A program made the translations under genes and the position numbers. This document shows, piece by piece, positions 1 to 5,369 of a DNA stretch of 6,218 bases (within the stretch, counting starts at the first letter, position 1; each line of letters opens with the position of its first letter). Below the pieces are notes generated by a model, which saw only the letters and a list, made by a program, of their open reading frames with translations, ran no database searches and was not told where the DNA came from. The stretch lies in the NCBI GenBank assembly GCA_030050125.1, contig JASIJN010000240.1, forward strand, positions 1-6,218, read 5' to 3'. Origin of the DNA: Streptosporangiaceae bacterium. Lineage in GTDB: Bacteria > Actinomycetota > Actinomycetes > Streptosporangiales > Streptosporangiaceae.

Positions 1-2
1 CT

Positions 3-71
3 GGCCGGAGCGTCTACAGCGGCGCCACGACCAGCCGCAACGCGAGGCCAGTCTGGACATTGGCCGGCTAA
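3..71 (+). CDS. Possible 3' end of an upstream gene (partial)
   Basis: This frame is open from the window edge to a TAA at 69-71. It encodes about 22 residues ending GATTSRNARPVWTLAG. Twenty of its 22 sense codons end in G or C, the bias expected for real coding sequence in a high-GC actinobacterium. The other two forward frames over the same bases look more random at the third position. The fragment is too short to assign a family. A second forward frame (2-187) is also open and moderately GC-biased, so the choice of frame is uncertain. The call rests on codon bias alone. Confidence 0.25.
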   Translation, partial: GRSVYSGATTSRNARPVWTLAG

Positions 72-410
72 CCAGACGGCCACGGGGCACAGCGGCCACA
101 GTGCTGGGAGGTCACCAAGGCTGCCAGCGGCGCGCCAAGCCCGAATGCATCGCGAAGGAACGCGGCGACGAAGGGAAGGTGGAGTAAGGCAAGCCAAGAG
201 ATTGGGTGCGGTTATCGCGATCATCGTATGCGGCGTCCGACTACCGGGAATGGCGACTTGGCCAAAGTGCGAATAGGCACAAAACCGTCGTGGAGCTATC
301 GCCGACCACTTTAGCCCCAAAACGAATCCAGCTGCCGCTACGCGTTCGAGCGCAGAAAGAGGCGTGTCTATAAAGACGACCACATCTTCAAGCCAGCAAT
401 CCTCTTAGGT
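72..410. other. Non-coding stretch upstream of the secreted-protein operon
   Basis: No frame here combines a start codon, an SD site and actinobacterial codon bias over a useful length. The second half, from about 280, is visibly richer in A and T than the rest of the window, which fits a promoter region. It contains GTCTATAAAGAC at 366-377, with GTCT/AGAC arms around a TATAAA that could be an alternative -10. The segment from 365 resembles a segment inside the next gene (see findings). No tRNA-like or riboswitch-like fold was recognised by eye. Confidence 0.5.
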
Positions 411-416
411 TATAGT
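387..416 (+). promoter_or_regulatory. Candidate leaderless promoter for the 422-2027 operon
   Basis: TATAGT at 411-416 matches five of six bases of the sigma-70/HrdB-type -10 consensus TATAAT. It ends five bases before the ATG at 422. Transcription would therefore start at or within a base or two of the start codon, giving a leaderless mRNA, which is common in actinobacteria. This fits the absence of a clear SD site before 422. A weak -35 candidate, TTCAAG at 387-392, lies 18 bases upstream of the -10. The -10 is a direct observation and the start site is inferred. Confidence 0.45.
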
Positions 417-421
417 CATAT

Positions 422-1411
422 ATGGCGGTGCAAATGTTACGCATACCTGCTATCGCATCGGTCAGGGCTAAGCGGATCCGTGGCAGCAGATTTGCATGGG
501 CAGGAGCTCTTGCATCTCTTGCGATCATGGCACTTGAGATTTCGGGCCTGACGCCCGCGCAGGCTACGCCTGCGAAGCCGCACAGCGCCTGGAGCTACTA
601 CATGCTGTCCACCAGTACCTCGGAAGCCTACAACCTGGGCTGCAACCAAGGTACGTCCGACTCTGAGCACGGCTACTCTGGCAGCGAGGTCTTCCTCGAC
701 TTCGGCGGCCAGACCGATGGCCGTACCGGCGCCTTGTCTATAAACGGGACGACCGTCTTCTCGAACGCCACAGTGGAAAGCCTCTCCGAGGAGTTCGCGG
801 ATGGCTATTGGGTCTGCACAGGCAGTGACACCACTTCCACACTCGACCTCGCCATCGGCACCAACAACTCTTACTATGGCGTCGACAGGCCAGGCGGGGA
901 AACGTGGGCCGACGATGTCGAGGCGGTCCAGAATTGGGTCAGTGACAACATCGGCCAGGTCTACGTCTTGGGCGGTGACGACATTGAGCCAGGCTATAGC
1001 ACGGAAGGAAGCGCCATTCTGTGGTCCGAAGGATACGCGGACGTCGGTGGCAGCCTTTATCTGAACTACGGCTCGGCCGACAACTGCCCACAGTCGAGCT
1101 ATGACAATGGCGCCTGCGCCAACGGCTGGGACCAGTACGACGTGTGGTACGTGTCGTACGGATCTGTCCCGGCCGTTACCGCGCCACAGATCTACAACAG
1201 CTCAACTGCCAGCGAATGGACCATGATCTGCCTCTACGGCGCGAACTATCAGAGCGGGCCGGTCTACTACCAGGGTCCGCTGGACGAGAACGACCTCGAC
1301 AGCGGCACGAACACCTCTACGCAGGCGTGGGACCAGCTCGAGAATGACCTGAACGCCTACTCATCCTGCGCGCAGACGATGCCGTACTCACTGGAGGTTC
1401 ACGATGAATAG
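422..1411 (+). CDS. Secreted protein of unknown function, possibly TIM-barrel/glycoside-hydrolase-like
   Basis: This 329-residue protein has an export signal: basic residues at 16-23, a hydrophobic core at about 25-37 and an AQA cleavage motif at 46-48, so the mature protein probably begins near Thr49. The mature part is rich in Tyr, Trp, Ser, Asn and Asp. It has six cysteines (74, 132, 222, 232, 270, 316), compatible with disulfides outside the cell. The segment YVLGGDDIEPG (181-191), followed by WSEGYA and LYLNYGSAD, resembles actinobacterial exported hypothetical proteins that I recall as TIM-barrel-like. Asp186, Asp187 and Glu189 are the obvious candidate functional acids. This fold is inferred and no enzymatic activity is demonstrated. 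ATG 422 is preferred because of the adjacent -10. An alternative is ATG 434, with GGCGGT four bases upstream, and either start keeps the signal peptide. The stop overlaps the next start by 8 nt, so the two genes are co-transcribed and probably translationally coupled. Confidence 0.8.
   Translation: MAVQMLRIPAIASVRAKRIRGSRFAWAGALASLAIMALEISGLTPAQATPAKPHSAWSYYMLSTSTSEAYNLGCNQGTSDSEHGYSGSEVFLDFGGQTDGRTGALSINGTTVFSNATVESLSEEFADGYWVCTGSDTTSTLDLAIGTNNSYYGVDRPGGETWADDVEAVQNWVSDNIGQVYVLGGDDIEPGYSTEGSAILWSEGYADVGGSLYLNYGSADNCPQSSYDNGACANGWDQYDVWYVSYGSVPAVTAPQIYNSSTASEWTMICLYGANYQSGPVYYQGPLDENDLDSGTNTSTQAWDQLENDLNAYSSCAQTMPYSLEVHDE
1393..1397 (+). promoter_or_regulatory. Ribosome binding site of the 207-aa membrane protein
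   Basis: A full GGAGG lies six bases upstream of ATG 1404, inside the last codons of the upstream gene. It fixes the start of the downstream gene and means its translation can be coupled to that of the secreted protein. Confidence 0.8.
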
Positions 1412-2027
1412 GAAGGTGCAGCGTGACGGCGGGCCGCGCCAGCGGCGGCGGCGCCTGCGCCCGATCTGGCTGGCTGGCGTGGCCGTCGGCCTGCTGGGGA
1501 GCGGCGCTGCTCTGCTGGTCACCCTTACCGGAACAGCCGTCGGCTCTGCGGGCCCTTACTCAGGAGCCAAGCTCGCCCTGATCACCGCCGAGCAGAACAT
1601 GCTCGCCAAGGAGCAGGCCAAGCACCACGTCAAGCCGTCCTATTCGGCTGGCCTGAAAGCCGCCACGGCGGCAGGCCAGGCTGCGCAGCAGCGAAGCGCC
1701 GGGATCACGAACATTCACGAAGGGCCCTTCTCCGCCGCATCATTTGAGGTCCGGGACATGTACCAAGGCCCGGTCGACGGCACATGGGTCCTCGCCTACG
1801 CGGGCGCCACCAGCAACCCCGCAACAGCGAAGATCACCGGAGGCGCACTGAGCCTCTACGCAGAGCCGGAGATCGGTGGACCAATGACGGCCCTCGGCAC
1901 ATTTGCGGCACCGGCCGGCACGGGCCCGCTGACGGTAACCGCCGCCAGCGGGGGCCTGCTGATTCTCCGCACCAGTCAGGGTCAGCAACTGACCTTCAGC
2001 CTTGTCACCCACCAATACAGCAGCTAA
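1404..2027 (+). CDS. Single-pass membrane-anchored protein of unknown function
   Basis: The 207-residue product begins with a strongly basic cytoplasmic tail (about residues 1-19, including RQRRRRLR). One hydrophobic segment follows at about 21-43, then an extracytoplasmic part of about 160 residues. No cleavage or lipobox cysteine is evident and the protein has no cysteine at all, so the hydrophobic stretch is more likely an anchor than a cleaved signal. Residues 54-98 look helical and alanine-rich. Residues 110-205 alternate in a way that suggests a small beta-rich domain (DGTWVLAYAG, GGLLILRTSQGQQLTFSLVTHQY). I do not recognise the family. The start is secure: ATG 1404 has GGAGG six bases before it. 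The gene overlaps its secreted neighbour by 8 nt, so the two probably work at the same place outside the membrane, but a physical partnership is inferred. Confidence 0.75.
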   Translation: MNRKVQRDGGPRQRRRRLRPIWLAGVAVGLLGSGAALLVTLTGTAVGSAGPYSGAKLALITAEQNMLAKEQAKHHVKPSYSAGLKAATAAGQAAQQRSAGITNIHEGPFSAASFEVRDMYQGPVDGTWVLAYAGATSNPATAKITGGALSLYAEPEIGGPMTALGTFAAPAGTGPLTVTAASGGLLILRTSQGQQLTFSLVTHQYSS

Positions 2028-2035
2028 TCCTGCTG
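2018..2035 (+). other. Small hairpin spanning the stop codon of the 207-aa gene
   Basis: CAGCAG (2018-2023) and CTGCTG (2030-2035) form a six-pair stem with a six-base loop holding the TAA stop. It directly precedes the larger hairpin at 2040-2079 and may contribute to termination or 3'-end protection. Confidence 0.3.
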
Positions 2036-2039
2036 CGCC

Positions 2040-2079
2040 GTCGCGCCGTGCCCGGGCATTGAATCCGGCACGGCACGAC
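2040..2079 (+). terminator. Strong hairpin, likely terminator of the 422-2027 operon
   Basis: The core arms are GCCGTGCC at 2045-2052 and GGCACGGC at 2067-2074. An inner GG/CC pair extends them across a single bulged C. After one mismatch, the outer bases 2040-2043 pair with 2076-2079. The result is a stem of about 14 pairs with a nine-base loop, 12 nt after the operon stop codon. No T-tract follows, as is often the case for actinobacterial terminators. Function is inferred from position and stability. Confidence 0.6.
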
Positions 2080-2507
2080 CGGCCTGGCAGGGGCGGCGCT
2101 CAGCTGGCAAGCACGCGCACGACGCTGGGCTCAACCGGCGCGATGTCCGCCGTGCGGCCGGGATCGCCACTGCCGCAGTATCCGGGCATCGGATAGCGCA
2201 GCATGGTGAGGGCTAGCGACTCGTGATCCCCTGGAGCGGTCACCTCCATTCTGGCGGTCGCCTAGCTGCCGGTCACGGAGTGCTTTCGTTCGCCTCAGGC
2301 ATTCCGAACGGGACGGCGCGCGTATGCACAACCCGGTTGCAACGGTCCATGGACGCGCACAGCCGCCGATCTGCACGGCTTTCGAGCGCGGGCCCTCTGT
2401 GATCGTGCTCGTGCGTATCGGGATGTTCTGGCGCTGGGGTCCGCAGGTGCTGACCGATAATCTGCGCACTGCGCTTCACGCCGCTGGCCGGGCTGCCGTC
2501 GGCCTGT
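2080..2507. other. Non-coding stretch between the operon and the membrane protein
   Basis: Forward and reverse open frames cross this region, but none has an SD site at its start or encodes anything family-like. The forward frame of the downstream membrane protein stays open back to 2324. Its extra residues are neither hydrophobic nor family-like, and a promoter lies inside it, so it is read here as untranslated. The stretch contains three spaced CTG..CGGTC elements (2231-2277). No gene is called. Confidence 0.5.
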
Positions 2508-2535
2508 TTGGCATCGGCTCCGGCGCGTGGACAAT
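2508..2535 (+). promoter_or_regulatory. Candidate sigma-70-type promoter of the polytopic membrane protein
   Basis: TTGGCA at 2508-2513 (five of six bases of TTGACA) is followed, after a 16-base spacer, by GACAAT at 2530-2535 (four of six bases of TATAAT). Transcription would begin near 2542, just ahead of the SD site GGGGAGG at 2544-2550, leaving a leader of about 16-22 bases. The mutual placement of promoter, SD site and start codon strengthens each call, although the -10 is imperfect. Confidence 0.45.
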
Positions 2536-2543
2536 CACCCGGC

Positions 2544-2550
2544 GGGGAGG
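2544..2550 (+). promoter_or_regulatory. Ribosome binding site deciding the membrane-protein start
   Basis: GGGGAGG stands seven bases before the in-frame TTG at 2558 and 13 bases before the in-frame GTG at 2564. The ATG between them (2553) is out of frame. The next in-frame ATG (2606) and the upstream ATG (2324) have no SD site. Spacing favours TTG 2558, while codon strength favours GTG 2564. Confidence 0.55.
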
Positions 2551-2557
2551 CCATGCT

Positions 2558-3439
2558 TTGCCCGTGGCGGACGAGAGATCATCGGGCCAGCCAGTTCTGC
2601 GTGTCATGCGGGTGCTGCTCGGCGCGGGCACGGTATTGGTGTTCGCGGCTGGCACTCAGCTATACGTGCTCAGTGCGCATACAGACCGGTATTTCGCGTG
2701 GACCATCGCCAACCCGCTGACGGCGGCCACCATCGGCGCTTTCTACTACGGCGCGGTGGCGATCGCCGGCCTGTCCACGCTTGCACGGCGGTGGGACCGG
2801 GCCCGGGTGGGCGTGCCTGGCATCGCGGTCTTCCTCTGGCTGACAATCGCCGCCTCGCTTGCCCACCTCACGGTGTTGCATCTGCATAGCCGCGGGCTCG
2901 CGCCGCGGACGGCCGCGATTGCCTGGCTGGTCATCTACATCGCCGACCCGCCGCTGTTCCTGCTGGCCTACGTGCTGCAACTGCGGGCCGGCGGCCGTGA
3001 TCCGGCCAGGCCTGCTCCGGCGCCTGCCTGGCATCGGTGGGCGTGCGCCGTCCTGGCCGTCCCCGTCCTGGTGGCTGGCGTCGGGCTGTTCGCCTTTCCT
3101 GGCCCCGGAGCCCGTCACTGGGCCTGGCCCCTCCCGTCGATCGCGGCGCAGGCACTGGCGGCATGGCTGATCGCCCTGGCGCTGCTGCTGTGCTCGGTGG
3201 CCAAAGAAGGTGACCTGCTGCGCAGCCGGCCAGCGACCACCGGAATGGTGGCCTTTGCCGTACTCCAGCTGGTCGCGCTGGCCCGGTACCCGCACGCGGC
3301 GCACGGCGCGGCGGCCATCGCCTGGATCGTCCTTCTCGCCGCCGTCGGCGTGCTGGGCGGCTACGCGCTAGCCCGGCTGCCCGCAGCCCTGCGCGGATCC
3401 GCAGGCGACCGGGCACCCAGCCCCAGCGGTGCCCGTTGA
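2558..3439 (+). CDS. Polytopic integral membrane protein with internal duplication
   Basis: From TTG 2558 the product has 293 residues, or 291 from GTG 2564. It shows about eight hydrophobic helices at roughly 19-36, 53-75, 86-108, 118-141, 160-180, 192-214, 226-244 and 249-272. A proline-rich linker (150-158) separates two four-helix halves, and the C-terminal tail is hydrophilic. The motif HTDRYFAWTIANPLTA (41-56) follows the first helix, and GARHWAWPLPSIAA (184-197) sits at the matching place in the second half, which suggests a duplicated unit. I recall similar actinobacterial hypothetical membrane proteins with a TDRFFAWTI...PLTA signature, but none with a known function. No transporter, kinase or protease motif is visible. 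The gene stands alone, with its own promoter and SD site upstream. An in-frame extension back to ATG 2324 is rejected because it lacks an SD site and precedes the promoter. Confidence 0.75.
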   Translation: MPVADERSSGQPVLRVMRVLLGAGTVLVFAAGTQLYVLSAHTDRYFAWTIANPLTAATIGAFYYGAVAIAGLSTLARRWDRARVGVPGIAVFLWLTIAASLAHLTVLHLHSRGLAPRTAAIAWLVIYIADPPLFLLAYVLQLRAGGRDPARPAPAPAWHRWACAVLAVPVLVAGVGLFAFPGPGARHWAWPLPSIAAQALAAWLIALALLLCSVAKEGDLLRSRPATTGMVAFAVLQLVALARYPHAAHGAAAIAWIVLLAAVGVLGGYALARLPAALRGSAGDRAPSPSGAR

Positions 3440-3703
3440 CCTTGCCCAGCCGGACTGCGGAGGCCGGGACATGGGGAGGCCGCGCGGCAGGGGCGGGCGG
3501 ATGGGTCAAGCAGCCTGGGTGCTTGCTGATCCGTCCGGGCCGGGTTCGGGGACTCGGGCCGGGGTGACGTCGAGGCCGAGGGACCTGGTCTGGTCGTTCT
3601 AGTGCAGTACAGGTTGCCGTCATGGAACATGCGATCGCCGGCGGGATGCACGAGTAACTTTCTCTGGGGCAAGATGTATCTAGCCAGGCCACTGCTGCGC
3701 TAC
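3440..3703. other. Intergenic stretch between the membrane protein and the acetyltransferase
   Basis: No gene is supported here. The reverse frame that covers it is a shadow of the membrane gene and is dominated by Arg, Pro and Ala. It contains two exact copies of CGGGCCGGG (3536-3544 and 3555-3563), 19 bases apart, and the small hairpin at 3507-3525. No convincing -35/-10 pair for the acetyltransferase was found, although TATCTA at 3677-3682 is a weak -10 candidate. Confidence 0.45.
3507..3525 (+). terminator. Weak candidate terminator after the membrane protein
   Basis: CAAGCA (3507-3512) and TGCTTG (3520-3525) form a perfect six-pair stem with a seven-base loop, 68 nt after the stop codon. 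The stem is short and no T-tract follows, so termination here is only a possibility. Confidence 0.3.
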
Positions 3704-3710
3704 GGAAGGG
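3704..3710 (+). promoter_or_regulatory. Ribosome binding site of the GNAT acetyltransferase
   Basis: GGAAGGG ends seven bases before ATG 3718. This supports that start over any downstream codon. Confidence 0.6.
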
Positions 3711-3717
3711 CCATCCG

Positions 3718-4575
3718 ATGCATGTCCGGCTGCGTCCCGGCGGGCACGGTGACGCCACGGTCTGCGGGCAGATCTGCTATGAGGCCTTCGGCGCGATCTC
3801 CAGCGCTCATGGATTCCCAAACGACTTTCCATCGGCAGAGGCTGCCACCAGGTTGCTGTCGGGCCGGTTCATGCACCCGGGTTTCTACGCAGTAGTCGCC
3901 GAAGCAGACGGCACTGTCGTGGGCAGTAATTTCATGGACGAAAGATCGCCCGTCGTGGGTGTGGGGCCGCTCAGCGTCGCACCCGAAGTGCAAGACCGTG
4001 GCATCGGGCGGATTTTGATGCAAGACGTATTGAGACGCGCAGCCGACCGGCAGGCACCGGGTATACGTCTCCTTCAAAACACATACCACAATCGATCGCT
4101 CTCCTTGTACGCGAAGCTCGGATTTCGGGTGCGTGAACTTGTCGCTTGCGTGCAAGGTCCGCCAGTCCGCACTGCCATGCCGGGTTATCGTGTCCGGGCT
4201 GGGACTGCTGCCGATATTGCTGATTGCGGCGCATTGTGTACGCAAGTGCACGGGTACGACCGGAACGGCGAGGTCATTGATTCAGTCGCCAGCGGCACCT
4301 GCCTCGTGGTGAAGCGTGACGGCCACCTCAGCGGCTACAGCACTGGCCTTGCCTTCGACGCCCACAGCGTCGGTGAAACCAACCAGGACCTGAAGGCGCT
4401 CATAGCCTCGGCTGACGAGTTTGCAGGCCCCGGCATCCTCGTGCCGACCTCCAACCCAGATCTGTTCAACTGGTGCCTCGCCAGCGGCCTGCGCGTAGTC
4501 GAGTTGCTATCACTCATGACGGTTGGCTTCTATAGCCAGCCACAGGGGTCGTGCCTGCTCTCGATCCTGTATTGA
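3718..4575 (+). CDS. GNAT family N-acetyltransferase with C-terminal second domain
   Basis: This 285-residue cytoplasmic protein should transfer an acetyl group from acetyl-CoA to an amine. The substrate cannot be told. Residues 1-145 form a complete GNAT domain. The beta-4 strand (VGPLSVAPE, 82-90) leads into the acetyl-CoA pyrophosphate loop QDRGIG (92-97), matching Q/R-x-x-G-x-G/A. NRSLSLYAKLGF (125-136) supplies the conserved Asn and the likely general-acid Tyr131. Residues 156-285 start with a second GNAT-like entry (YRVRAGTAADIADCGALC) but lack a Q/R-x-x-G-x-G loop. They end in LMTVGFYSQPQGSCLLSILY, which I recognise as like the C-terminal domain (Acetyltransf_18 type) of larger bacterial GNATs. 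The start is supported by GGAAGGG seven bases upstream. Third-position GC bias looks weaker here (especially 4060-4120) than in the membrane protein, possibly reflecting a different origin. No neighbour hints at a pathway. Confidence 0.88.
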   Translation: MHVRLRPGGHGDATVCGQICYEAFGAISSAHGFPNDFPSAEAATRLLSGRFMHPGFYAVVAEADGTVVGSNFMDERSPVVGVGPLSVAPEVQDRGIGRILMQDVLRRAADRQAPGIRLLQNTYHNRSLSLYAKLGFRVRELVACVQGPPVRTAMPGYRVRAGTAADIADCGALCTQVHGYDRNGEVIDSVASGTCLVVKRDGHLSGYSTGLAFDAHSVGETNQDLKALIASADEFAGPGILVPTSNPDLFNWCLASGLRVVELLSLMTVGFYSQPQGSCLLSILY

Positions 4576-4595
4576 ACCACCTAGGCCTAGGTGGT
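4576..4595. repeat. Perfect 20-bp palindrome abutting the acetyltransferase stop
   Basis: ACCACCTAGGCCTAGGTGGT is a perfect inverted repeat with no spacer, beginning at the base after the TGA stop. As RNA it could form an eight-pair stem with a GGCC loop, so it may end transcription of the acetyltransferase. As DNA it could be a site for a dimeric protein. The overlapping GGTGGTCCACC (4590-4600) is a second small palindrome sharing the right arm. No T-tract follows. Confidence 0.6.
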
Positions 4596-4618
4596 CCACC
4601 CCGGCCCAGGGTTATATC

Positions 4619-4625
4619 AGAGGAG
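4619..4625 (+). promoter_or_regulatory. Orphan Shine-Dalgarno-like site
   Basis: AGAGGAG lies nine bases before GTG 4635. That GTG opens a frame of only seven codons before TGA 4656-4658. The site is the main reason for suspecting a frameshifted small gene downstream. Confidence 0.3.
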
Positions 4626-4634
4626 CGTCTCGGC

Positions 4635-4800
4635 GTGCTGTTTGCGGAGTCCCAGTGATTTCAATACTCAGACCGCCGTCTTCGCGAATCAGTTGGATGA
4701 ATCAAGACTTCGAGGCATGTTCGATGAGTACCAGCAAATGAGCGCGCGCGAGGCAGCAGTGCCGAACCGCGAAGTCGTGGTGGGAGACCAGCACTCGTGA
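4635..4800 (+). pseudogene. Possible frameshifted remnant of a small gene
   Basis: GTG 4635, preceded by AGAGGAG, encodes MLFAESQ and then meets TGA. A +1 shift at about 4655 enters a frame open to TGA 4798-4800. That frame encodes FNTQTAVFANQLDESRLRG, then a charged, helix-like stretch with FDEYQQMSAREAAVPNREVV (residues FDEY from 4720) and a GDQHS end. The shifted frame has sensible protein composition and, from about 4720, good third-position GC bias, but no start codon of its own with an SD site. Joined, the product would be about 54 residues. I do not recognise the family. It could be a decayed gene, a gene with a sequencing error, or chance. Confidence 0.25.
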
Positions 4801-5015
4801 CGCACTCGGGTCTGTGGTGGCGCGTGGCTTGCAGAGCGCTGTGGCCTGCGGGCAAGCCCGGCCGGCGGGGATCGGCTGGGCTAGGATCCCGGCCAGCGCG
4901 TCTGGTGCTTGGTCGGGCGTTGTGATGTGGATCTGCGCCGCGCTACCGTCCCTGCAGGAGAGGCCGGCGCGAGGGGCGTGCCGGGCGAGATCTGCGCGCG
5001 GGTTGCGCAGCAGCC
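4801..5015. other. Intergenic stretch before the ABM-like gene
   Basis: No gene is supported here. A forward frame (4814-5035) and reverse frames cross it, but they lack SD sites and family-like residues. TAGGAT at 4882-4887 resembles an actinobacterial -10, but it has no matching -35 and lies 145 bases from the next start. Confidence 0.4.
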
Positions 5016-5024
5016 GAGGAGGGG
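5016..5024 (+). promoter_or_regulatory. Strong ribosome binding site of the ABM-like gene
   Basis: GAGGAGGGG ends seven bases before GTG 5032. It selects this GTG as the start and excludes longer readings of the same frame. Confidence 0.75.
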
Positions 5025-5031
5025 ATGCCTT

Positions 5032-5334
5032 GTGAGCGTGCTTGTCGTGGGCAAGTTCCGCGGTGACACCGCGACGTTCCGGCAGGCGCTGGCCGACCGG
5101 GCCAGCGAGTTCGCGAAGATTGGCGAGCAGGCCAGGGCCGCTGGCGGAATCCACCACCGCTTCGGGATTGGCGACGGCTTCGTGGTCATCGTGGATGAGT
5201 GGGAGTCCGCCGGCCACTTCCAGCAGTTCTTCGCCAACCCCGAGTTGCAGGCGTTCATCGGCTCGGTCGGAGCCGAGCCCGGACCGCCCGAGCTCACCAT
5301 CGCCGAGGGCATCACCTCGCCAGACCAGTACTAG
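5032..5334 (+). CDS. Small dimeric alpha/beta-barrel protein, antibiotic biosynthesis monooxygenase-like
   Basis: The product has 100 residues and begins MSVLVVGKFRGDT. Its pattern is that of a ferredoxin-like dimeric alpha/beta barrel: a first strand at 2-8, a helix at about 13-37, a strand pair around HHRFGIGDGFVVIVDEWES (41-59), a helix at about 60-78 containing HFQQFFANPELQAFI, and a final strand at 86-92. This is the size and layout of the antibiotic biosynthesis monooxygenase (ABM) superfamily. I recall very similar actinobacterial hypothetical proteins starting SVLVVGKF. No flavin or metal site is evident, and many members have no known activity, so catalysis is not claimed. His41, His42 and Trp57 are possible pocket residues. 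GTG 5032 is chosen because GAGGAGGGG lies seven bases upstream. The gene stands alone on the plus strand and converges with the SnoaL-like gene. Confidence 0.82.
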   Translation: MSVLVVGKFRGDTATFRQALADRASEFAKIGEQARAAGGIHHRFGIGDGFVVIVDEWESAGHFQQFFANPELQAFIGSVGAEPGPPELTIAEGITSPDQY

Positions 5335-5369
5335 CGGGCGCAGGTTCAGGGTTTCCCGGGAGGCCGGCG

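Noticed and set aside
2002..2196. A 64-residue forward frame starting inside the 207-aa gene
   Set aside because: It overlaps the end of a supported gene in another frame, runs through the terminator hairpin and has no SD site.
2456..2461. GATAAT as a possible -10 element
   Set aside because: It is close to consensus, but no acceptable -35 lies 15-19 bases upstream. The pair at 2508-2535 is better placed.
2131..2554. Overlapping minus-strand frames in the 2.1-2.5 kb gap
   Set aside because: The frames have no SD site, no recognisable residues and many Arg/Pro codons. They overlap one another and none stands out.
2660..3304. A 214-residue open frame on the minus strand
   Set aside because: It lies fully inside the membrane-protein gene and is rich in Gln, Arg and Gly with no domain signature.
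3536..3563. Two CGGGCCGGG repeats as a possible array
   Set aside because: Only two short copies of simple GC-rich sequence occur. There is no spacer regularity to suggest CRISPR or an iteron array.
2931..3758. A 275-residue open frame on the minus strand
   Set aside because: It is antisense to the membrane protein and composed mainly of Arg, Pro, Ala and Gly, as expected for a shadow frame in GC-rich DNA.
4814..5035. A 73-residue forward frame overlapping the ABM-like start by four bases
   Set aside because: The GTGA overlap looks like coupling, but the frame has no SD site and its residues are unconvincing. The strong SD at 5016-5024 is enough to start the downstream gene.
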